A stretch of 64,000 nt of DNA, from the NCBI RefSeq assembly GCF_031143425.1, contig NC_090443.1, forward strand, positions 1,059,136,423-1,059,200,422. The letters are read 5' to 3'. Below are positions 55,657 through 64,000 of the stretch, piece after piece (positions within the stretch are counted from its first letter, which is position 1; each line of letters begins with the position of its first letter). The position numbers were made by a program, and so were the translations under genes. The notes beneath the pieces are model-generated. The model did no database searches. It was not told the origin of the DNA and was given only the letters and a program-made list of their open reading frames with translations. This stretch comes from Pleurodeles waltl (lineage: Eukaryota; Chordata; Amphibia; Caudata; Salamandridae).

Positions 55657-58648
55657 TGTAGGAAAGTACCATCTTGCCTGGCATGTTACCCCCATATTTC
55701 ACTGTATATATGTTGTTTTAGTGTATGTGTCACGGGACCCTGCCAGCCAGGGCCCCAGTGCTCATAAGTGTGCCCTGTATGTGTTCCCTGTGCGATGATT
55801 AACTGTCTCACTGAGGCTCTGCTAACCAGAACCTCAGTGGTTCTGCTCTCTCTGCTTTCTAAATTGTCACTAACAGGCTAGTGACGAATTTTACCAATTC
55901 ACATTGGCATACTGGAACACCCTTATAATTCCCTAGTATATGGTACTGAGGTACCCAGGGTATTGGGGTTCCAGGAGATCCCTATGGGCTGCAGTATTTC
56001 TTTTGCCACCCATAGGGAGCTCTGACAATTCTTACACAGGCCTGCCACTGCAGCCTGAGTGAAATAACGTCCACGTTATTTCACAGCCATTTACCACTGC
56101 ACTTAAGTAACTTATAAGTCACCTATATGTCTAACCTTCACCTGGTGAAGGTTGGGTGCAAAGTTACTTAGTGTGTGGGCACCCTGGCACTAGCCAAGGT
56201 GCCCCCACATCGTTCAGGGCAAATTCCCCGGACTTTGTGACTGCGGGAACACCATTTCACGCGTGCACTATACATAGGTCACTACCTATGTATAGCGTCA
56301 CAATGGTAAATTCAAACATGGCCATGTAACATGTCTAAGATCATGGAATTGTCACCCCAATGCCAGAGGCATTGGGGAGAAAATTCCATGATCCCCGAGT
56401 CTCTAGCACAGACCCGGGTACTGCCAAACTACCTTTCCCGGGGTTTCACTGCAGCTGCTGCTGCTGCCAACCCCTCAGACAGGTTTCTGCCCTCCTGGGG
56501 TCCAGCTAGTCCTGGCCCAGGAAGGCAGAACAAAGGACTTCCTCAGAAAGAGGGTGTTACCCCCTCTCCCTTTGGAAAAAGGTGTCAGTGCTGGGGAGGA
56601 GTAGCCTCCCCCAGCCTCTGGAAATGCTTTGATAGGCACAGATGGTGCCCATCTCTGCATAAGCCAGTCTACACCGTTTCAGGGATCCCCCAGCCCTGCT
56701 CTGGCGTGAAACTGGACAAAGGAAAGGGGAGTGACCACTCCCCTGACCTGCACCTCCCAGGGGAGGTGCCCAGAGCTCCTCCAGTGTGTCCCAGACCTCT
56801 GCCATCTTGGAAACAGAGGTGCTGCTGGCACACTGGACTGCTCTGAGTGGCCGGGGCCAGCAGGTGACATCAGAGACTCCTTCTGATAGGCTCTTACCTG
56901 TGTTACTAGCCTATCCCCCTTCCTAGGTAGCCAAACCTCCTTTTCTGGTTATTTAGGGTCTCTGCTTTGCGGAATTCTTCAGATACCGAATGCAAGAGCT
57001 CACCAGAGTTCCTCTGCACTTCTCTCTTCACCTTCTGCCAAAGGATCAACCACTGACTGCTCAGGACGCCTGCAAAACCGCAACAAAGTAGCAAAGACGA
57101 CTACTGCAACCTTGTATCGCTTCATCCTGCTGGCTTTCTCGCCTGTTTCCTGGTGGTGCATGCTCTGGGGGTAGCCTGCCTCCTTCTTGCACCAGGAGCT
57201 CTGAAGAAATCTCCCGTGGGTTGACGGAATCTTCCCCCTGCAACCGCAGGCAACAAAAGACTGCATCACCGGTCCTCTGGGTCGCCTCTCAGCATGACGA
57301 GCGTGGTCCCTGGAACTCAGCAACTCTGTCCAAGTGACTCCCACAGTCCAGTGACTCTTCAGTCCAAGTTTGGTGGAGGTAAGTCCTTGCCTCCCCACGC
57401 TAGACTGCATTGCTGGGTACCGCGTGATTTGCAGCTGCTCCGGCTCCTGTGCACTCTTACAGGATTTCCTTTGTGCACAGCCAAGCCTGGGTCCCGACAC
57501 TCTAATCTGCAGTGCACAACCTTCTGAGTTGTCCTCTGGCGTTCGTGGGACTCCCTTTTCTGACTTCGGGTGGACTCTGGTTCACTCCTCTTCCAAGTGC
57601 CTGTTCCGGTACTTCTGCGGGTGCTGCCTGCTTCTGTGAGGGGTCCCTGACTTGCTGGGTGCCCCCTCTGTCTCCTCTTCCAAGTGGCGACATCCTGGTC
57701 CCTCCTGGGCCACAGCAGCATCCAAAAACCCTAACCGCAACCCTTGCAGCTAGCAAGGCTTGTTTGCGGTCTTTCTGTGTGGGAACACCTCTGCAAGCTT
57801 CTTCATGACGTGGGACATCCATCCTCCAAAGGGGAAGTTCCTAGTCCTCTTCGTTCTTGCAGAATCCACAGCTTCTACCATCTGGTGGCAGCTTCTTTGC
57901 ACCCTCAGCTGGCATTTCCTGGGCATCTGCCCTCTCTCAACATTGTCGTGACTCTTGGACTTGGTCCCCTTGTTTCACAGGTACTCAGGTCCGGAAATCC
58001 ACTTTGGTTGTATTGCTGGTGTTGGTCTTCCTTGCAGAATTCCCCTATCACGACTTCTATGCTCTTTGGGAACTTAGGTGCACTTTGCACCCACTTTTCA
58101 GGGTCTTGGGGTGGGCTATTTTTCTAACCCTCACTGTTTTCTTACAGTCCCAGCGACCCTCTACAAGCTCACATAGGTTTGGGGTCCATTCGTGGTTCGC
58201 ATTCCACTTGTGGAGTATATGGTTTGTGTTGCTCCTATACCTATGTGCTCCTATTGCAATCTACTTTAACTTTACATTGCTTGCATTACTTCCTTTTGCT
58301 ATTACTGCATATTTTTGGTATTGTGTACATATATCTTGTGTATATTTGGCATCCTCATACTGAGGGTACTCACTGAGATACTTTTGGCATATTGTCATAA
58401 AAATAAAGTACCTTTATTTTTAGTACATCTGTGTATTGTGTTTTCTTATGATATTGTGCATATGACACCAGTGGTATAGTAGGAGCTTTACATGTCTCCT
58501 AGTTCAGCCTAAGCTGCTCTGCTATAGCTACCTTCTATCAGCCTAAGCTGCTAGAAACACCTCTTCTACACTAATAAGGGATAACTGGACCTGGTACAGA
58601 GTGTAAGTACCCCTTGGTACCCACTACAAGCCAGACCAGCCTCCTACA
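55657..58648 (+). mobile_element. Solo LTR with perfect GTGAC duplication
   Basis: GTGAC at 55652-55656 and 58649-58653 flanks a complete LTR (TGTAGGAAAG...CCTCCTACA) of 2,992 bp with no internal region. This defines the exact LTR ends for the family and shows 5-bp target duplication. It arose by recombination between the two LTRs of a full element. It holds TATTTAGG (56950), the hairpin at 56340-56392, a perfect 12+2+12 hairpin at 56059-56084 and AATAAA near 58400. Confidence 0.9.
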
Positions 58649-58700
58649 GTGACGTACCTCAAGTCAGGAATAGAAGTCAAAGGAAAATATGATGTACCCC
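58649..58700. repeat. Right remnant of the 40-bp satellite
   Basis: GTGACGTACCTCAAGTCAGG and one further degenerate unit continue the array after the solo LTR. Confidence 0.7.
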
Positions 58701-59005
58701 AAGTTATTACTGCAGGTCCTAATACAGTAAATTATAAGGTACTTTTTTAGCATAGTAAATCCAACAAGTGTTGAAATAATAGTCACAAAAAATACATTAA
58801 AGTTTACCATTTTGCCCAGTAGTGGTTGTTTCGCTGTTCAATGGTTTTGTTTACTTTGTTCTGAAGTCAGCAGAAAGGCTGTAGTACATCAGTAGTACAT
58901 CAGTATTACGCTGTATAGTGGTGTTGTGTAGCATTTCATTGCACTATGCTGCACTGCAGTGGATTGCATCAGTGAAGAGCAGCTTCAGCTAATGTCAGTG
59001 CCTGG
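58701..59005. other. No recognised feature
   Basis: AT-rich sequence between two tandem arrays. Confidence 0.35.
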
Positions 59006-59400
59006 TGGAGGACAGCCGGAGGCAGCTACAGAGGTGGTGGTCTCCAGGGATGTCAGCCAAGATGATGGCAGCAGGAGAGACTGGAGCAGAGACTGAGGCA
59101 GGGAAGGGCAGCCGGAGGTGGCTACAGAGGCGGTGGTCTCCAGGGATGTCAGAGACGATGATGGCGGAGATAGAGATACTGGAGCAGAGACTGAGTCAGG
59201 GAAGGACAGCAGGAGGTGGCTACATAGGCGGTGGTCTCCAGGGATGTCAGAGACGATGATTGCAGAGAAAGAGAGACTGAAGCAGAGACTGAGGCAGGGA
59301 ATGGTAGCAGAGGAGGGTGCAGAGCTGGTGGCCCTCCGGTATGTCAGGCAAAGGCAGTCTTCAAGATGGTGGCAGAGACTGGAGCAGAGAATGTGGTGGA
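59006..59400. repeat. ~97-bp tandem repeat, four copies
   Basis: TCTCCAGGGATGTCAG recurs at 59041, 59137 and 59235, with a diverged fourth unit near 59333 (CCTCCGGTATGTCAG). The unit is purine-rich. The minus-strand open frame (58985-59518) reflects the repeat. Confidence 0.85.
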
Positions 59401-59949
59401 AGGGCAGTGCAGCTGAGTGAACACCTCTACACCTATCAGTCACTGGGTCCACAACAGATACCCCAATCCACATGAACAGGCGGTAACAAAGCTGGCCCAC
59501 TTTCATACCTTGTACCACCGGAGCAGCCGCTGGATCTGAAGTGCAAATGAATCAAAATGTCATAGGATGTGGGGATTCAAGTAGCAAGCTTCTGTCAAGC
59601 AGTTCAAGGTCACTCCAATGACAGGTTCACTCCTCAAGACGCAAGGAAAACAAGGTACCAGAAAGTAAAGTGATTGTTTGCAAAAAGTAGTAGGTCCAGA
59701 GGTTGGTTTGGTAGCCTAGGAGTGTCCTTCACTTGTATCTACAGTGACACAAAACACTCTCTTAGTCTCAGGTGGCTTTGTGGAGCAGAAGACAGAGATA
59801 TGCTCTGACAGTAGGGACTCTCCCTGATATACTACAACCAGCTGTTTAAGAGCAGATACTCCATAGTTTCAACTACTAGTATTTGGAGAAACAAACTTTT
59901 GTCAATGGTCACATGGAGCTTTGGACCCTAGGGAGGAAGAAATACCAGC
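59401..59949. other. No recognised feature
   Basis: It could hold the gag/protease part of the decayed element downstream, but I cannot see any motif. Confidence 0.3.
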
Positions 59950-61960
59950 TATCTCTTCCAATGCTGTCAGAAAACTCTCCAATCATAAAAAGGACAAAGA
60001 AGAAGAAATATGGCATTGGCTGCTTATGAAGCTGCCCTCAACATACATTAGAAAGAGGAAGATCAAATCACCTTTGAAGAAGGATAGGAACATTTGAATC
60101 CCTTCCATATGCCCAGACTTGGGCACATGATGAAACTCATACCTCTACCATTCCCTCCGGTACTTATTTCTTGAAACAAAACGGGCTGGTACACCAAGCA
60201 GTACCTCACACCAGACAAACACAGCTGATGGTGCTACAAACCTTCAGAATAAAACAGCCTGATGTTGAGCTCATAGGCATTTAATGGCGGGACACCAATG
60301 GCCTAACACAAGAAAAAAAAAAAAATTCCCCAACTTTATTAGCCAGGGGTTTATACAGCGGGTATCATCAGCCATTCGCTGTGTGTCAGAAGAAAAATCC
60401 TTCTGGGAAGGCCCCATAACAGCTATAGTTTATATTGTAGACTCTCTTTCAGGGAACTGGAGTGGGCATCATAGGACCTGTTAAGGAAGAGGACATTAGA
60501 CATATCTAAGTGACAATAAATTATGGTAAGGTTCTCCTCAAGATGTTCGAATGAGCGGCATCACTTCCTCCCTCATAGCTCATCTCTTTCTACCATGTTT
60601 TTAGTGGGTGGGATTACTTGACTAAATGCTAACAGATCACCAATCAAGGCACAAACGTCATATATCTGTTGTGGCAACAGCCCTGTCAATCATTAAACAT
60701 CAAAGGAAAACTACTCTTCAGACTGATACGTTCATAGAAAGGTGACAATGAAGGATTTAAGGAATGCTCAGAACAGTGAGCAGCTTGTGTGGAAGAAACT
60801 GTGAAAAAGTCTTGCCTTTGATCTTGTTTGTCTTATATAGTACACATCTGTCTTCCACAAGCTTCCACCTACTTGAGTTAGTGTTGGGGAGCCAACCTGG
60901 ACACCTTCTCAACAAAGCTCAAGAGGAGTGGGCAGAAGATAACACTGAAGACAAAACCTTAGTCACCTATGTGTTGCACCCACAGTAAGATCAGGTGTCT
61001 GGCCATTATTAATCTGCAGAAAGCTCAGTAGCTGCAAGAACAGTACTACAGCAAGATGCCATACATACAGTGAGGGGGTAAAGTTGTAGTATTGCTACCA
61101 GCATTAGAAAATACATTGTTGGCACAGTGCCATAGATCTTACCAAGTGAAAGAATGAATGGGATCTGCCACTTACAGAACAGAGCTGCCAGACTGAAAAC
61201 CTCTAGTTCCAACCTATCAAATATTTACTAAAAATGGGCAGAAGCTGATAAGTACTTTTATACATAAATAATAAAAGAACTCTTGCAATCAGAAGACAAT
61301 ATTTGTCCCCCTGTCCTCCAGTGTCTTGGCTGGAGCTAGCAGTGCATTCAAATATAGCTGAACCTCAGAAGGAAGATCTATGAATGTTGTGGCAACAGAT
61401 ATCACAGGTTCTTTCATTCTTACCTGGTTGCACCCTCTCATTGAACATTGGATCAAATACTCTCCAGAATCAGTGGACAGATTCCACACCCCTCCATCGT
61501 CAAAGAGGTCAGTGACTTTGTGGGGCTAGTAGGATTAGCATATCGTAGTTGCAATATCCTAGGGTTTTCTCACATGGGTACACTCTTGATGGGAATGCAA
61601 AAAAAGACATTTCCAAAAGAACTTCTTCGAAAACAAAACATGAACAAACCTGTTGTGCTCTTAAGCATTCTACGAAATGGATACCAGTACTATGATGCCT
61701 CAATTTTGAGTGACTATTTGCCTTACAAACTGATGCCTCTGGACTATGTTTGGGGCTGTGCTACCTCAAGTCTGTGAATGGCCTTGGATCCTGTTGTTTG
61801 GTACACCATTGGTCATTCATATGGATCATGCTCATCATAAGCTGCTTCTTGGCTTTGCACCGTCTTCCCTTATAGTTGCCCATAGAACTTCCCATCCTTT
61901 AGGGAAGTTAATTTCCTATCCCAGTCACCTGTTTCCGCATTCCTCCTCAGAGAGTTATTT
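59950..61960 (+). pseudogene. pol: Decayed gypsy-like pol, integrase then RT/RNase H
   Basis: Broken plus-strand frames give recognisable pieces in order. Before the zinc finger: KQNGLVHQAVPHTRQTQLMV (about 60170-60230). Integrase core: GTGVGIIGPV (about 60450, the catalytic D lost), QITNQGTNVI (about 60633, cf. TDQGTNF). Then TDTFIER and LALILFVLYS with FHLLELVLGS (60820-60900, cf. LPYLLFAYRE..FSPFELLYG). Integrase C-terminus: KVVVLLPALENTLLAQ (about 61080). RT thumb: VKEVSDFVGLVGLAYRS (about 61500), then a TDAS..GAVLSQ-like remnant (GAVLPQV) at about 61750. The RT palm is missing. The order again puts integrase before RT. Each piece is weak alone; the collinear series is the evidence. Confidence 0.5.
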
Positions 61961-63344
61961 ATGCTAACATTTTAGAAGAGGAAGCTGGGAGATTTAAAAA
62001 AAAAGTAATAGGGAGAATGTATTTCTACCACTGACCTCTATTGAATGTAGAGGCAATTCCAGGCAGAAGTCATAAAAAATAAAGGCATTTTGGCTTCAGA
62101 AATAAGGTCCATTGGCATGTATAGACAGGGCTTGTTGTGGGGCATATTCTAGTCAACATTGGAACATCCTTGAAATAGGGCACTGCCATTGGGGAATCAA
62201 TGAGAGGAAGTCAAGAGAAAAGCTCCCTCATATATCCTCACAGATGCTGATTTCCATGGCCATGGAATCAGTGTCATCAATAATTTTAAGAGGTCTGCCT
62301 GAGGTTGACTGCTATCAATGGATTCACCATTCTCAGCTACAACTGCAGAAAGCCCACTAACAGAGCCCATTAGCAGAAGAAGAATCTTCAGACTCATGTT
62401 GGATTGTATACTACATCTTAAGACCACAGTGACGTGGGTATGGAACCTGTCTTCATTGGTGTGCCCCTGTGATTTATGATATTCATATTCTGAAATGTAA
62501 TTGAGGCGTCGATTCAAGACCACCGGCAATGCACTTGTGCTCTTTACAGCAATGTCAAGGTCACAACGAGATCTAAAGACCTGAAAACAGATGCACATGT
62601 AGTGTTTTCCCAACACCTGTACACCATGAGCAAGTCTTCTGCTGAGTGAGTGATCACAACCATTCGTCTTGGCCCATGGGGTCTTGTATTTCAAATGTAA
62701 TGCTGTCTAACATTTCTTGTATTGGTTGCTGGATCTCTTTCAGTTTATCGTGGATGTGAGCTGGTATGCTGCTCACTGAGCCTAATACTGTTATATCTCC
62801 GTATATTTTAGCATTTCCTCCAAGCTCTATCACAAGGCTGGGTGTTTGCTTCTGGCACTGAAGGGGTTTCTTGATCCCCTCCTCATAAGTCCATTTTAGT
62901 ATTTTAATGCCTTTTAAAAACCCAAAGAATTAGGCAACCCATTCTCCCCAGGTTTTTGTTATGTGGAGCAGCCACCGGCATTGTAGCTGCGCTGTAGATA
63001 ACAATGTTAATAGTGTTTGGGAGTGACTCACAAGTGCTACCTGTGGTTTTTCTATCTACTATTATCATTCGGCTTTCACCCGTTGTCCTTCTTTCCTGTA
63101 TTCCAGCTTTTGGAAGAAGCACCGGAGGGCTTAGGAGCATACCCACCTGTGCAGGAGGGAGCAAGATTTCAGAGGAGAAGTGAGTAAAATATGTTTTAAA
63201 TAAAGTACAGTCCCATGAGACTTCACATGAACAGTTAGTGGAACTTCAAAACAATCAAAACAGAGAGAGAGAGAAGCTTGCACATGAGATACAATCTGCT
63301 TCCTAGGTTAACATGTAGACAAATCAATGGGAGTGCACTCACAC
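61961..63344. other. No recognised feature
   Basis: It may contain the 3' end of the decayed element above. The minus-strand frame at 62197-62694 is discussed under rejected items. Confidence 0.3.
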
Positions 63345-64000
63345 TGTTAGACCTGGCATCCTTGGCGTGGTCTCCCCTGTCTTTTTTCCTCTGCTTCCCA
63401 TGTTTCAACTGGGTGCTGGACTCTGTTTCCTTTTGTACCTGTAAGGCACCCCTTAGGTAGGCCCTTGGTAGCCCTATGAGCAGGGTGCAGTGTATATTAA
63501 AGGTGGGACATGTACTGATGTGTTTTACATGTCCTAGCAGTGAAACACTGCCAAATTTGGTTTTCACTGTTGCAAGGCCTAGCTCTCTCATAGGTCAACA
63601 TGAGGGCTACCTATAAATAACTTTTATGTTCAGTTTACCTTAGGGAGCAGATTGAAATATGTAGTTTGGTGTCTCTGAACTCACAATTTAAAATTACATA
63701 TTTTGGTAAAGTTGTTTTGTAAATTGTTAGCTTGAAAATGCCACTTTTAGAAAGTGGGAATTTTCCTGCTTAAACCATTCTGTGACTCTGCCTGTTTGTG
63801 GATTTCCTGTCTGGGTCAGACTGACAGTTGGGCTGTTTTTAAATTCCCGCTAGACAGTGAGACAACGGGAGCTGGGGAGTAGCCTGCATATCCTGATGTG
63901 CCATTTGAGCTAGAGTGGAGGGAGGAGTGGTCACTTACACCTGAATGGGCTGTGCCTGCCCTCAACACAATGCAGTCTCCAACCCCCTAGTGTGTGTCTG
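63345..64000 (+). mobile_element. Start of an LTR (family B), cut by the window edge
   Basis: TGTTAGACCTGGCATCCTTG at 63345 opens a sequence I recall as the 5' part of an abundant salamander LTR, continuing with AAGGCACCCCTTAGGTAGGC and TGCCACTTTTAGAAAGTG blocks. It is probably the same family whose LTR 3' end lies at 3205-3997. No termination within the window. Confidence 0.5.

Noticed and set aside
59006..59420. Coding exon with Glu/Arg-rich repeats
   Set aside because: The periodicity is about 97 bp, not a multiple of three, and units differ by indels. It is a tandem repeat.
61424..61530. Coding exon on the minus strand with CAG|GTAAGA donor and an immunoglobulin-like DSGEYLIQC motif
   Set aside because: The complementary strand shows collinear pol relics across the same stretch, which explains the sequence better. 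The acceptor is weak.
62197..62694. Secreted protein gene on the minus strand (frame containing a signal-peptide-like MSLKILLLLMGSVSGLSAVV)
   Set aside because: Only a hydrophobic stretch supports it, the ORF has no domain, and it lies beside a decayed retroelement. Kept out for lack of evidence.

Overview
The window looks like intergenic DNA from a very large vertebrate genome, most likely a salamander or newt. This rests on the repeat families, several of which I recall as abundant in newts such as Pleurodeles, and I could not check it by search. I found no host protein-coding gene that I can support. Nearly everything recognisable is a mobile element, a decayed copy of one, or a tandem repeat.

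Layout. 1-9.4 kb: two copies of one hAT-like element and a different hAT-like element with an 8-bp target duplication (1936-2680), an LTR-retrotransposon fragment with a gag start (3205-4352) interrupted by a 458-bp element made of consecutive perfect hairpins (3526-3983), and a 719-bp TIR element (7111-7829). 9.4-31.3 kb: one L1-type LINE whose ORF2 endonuclease is cut at 12335 and resumes in the same frame at 30103. The 17.8 kb between is a nested pile: an old LTR whose two ends border the L1 gap, a second hairpin-chain element, a plus-strand Ty3/gypsy element cut off in integrase (12849-19205), and a minus-strand element of the same family (19206-27651). The minus-strand copy has integrase upstream of reverse transcriptase, the order of the Gmr1-like clade, and LTRs of about 2.97 kb.

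31.3-37.9 kb: three tRNA-like sequences (one a near-complete tRNA-Arg(CCT) fold), a (TA)n run, a 28-bp minisatellite of about 66 units, and foldback DNA. 37.9-43.3 kb: three minus-strand L2-like LINE copies, the longest with endonuclease, RT and two tandem 5' monomers of about 444 bp. 44.5-45.0 kb: a 77-bp tandem repeat. 45.3-58.7 kb: a 40-bp satellite invaded by a rearranged LTR insertion (TSD TTCAG), an L2-like fragment and a solo LTR (TSD GTGAC). 59-64 kb: a 97-bp tandem repeat, a badly decayed gypsy-like pol, and the start of a second LTR family running off the edge.

How the parts relate. The integrase, protease, RT and RNase H pieces belong to retrotransposition, but each copy carries stops, frameshifts or truncations and none looks able to move alone. 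The recurring and least explained feature is DNA built as a row of consecutive perfect hairpins. It is seen in several short elements and again in the 5' part of the 3-kb LTR, where the main hairpins recur in several LTR copies.
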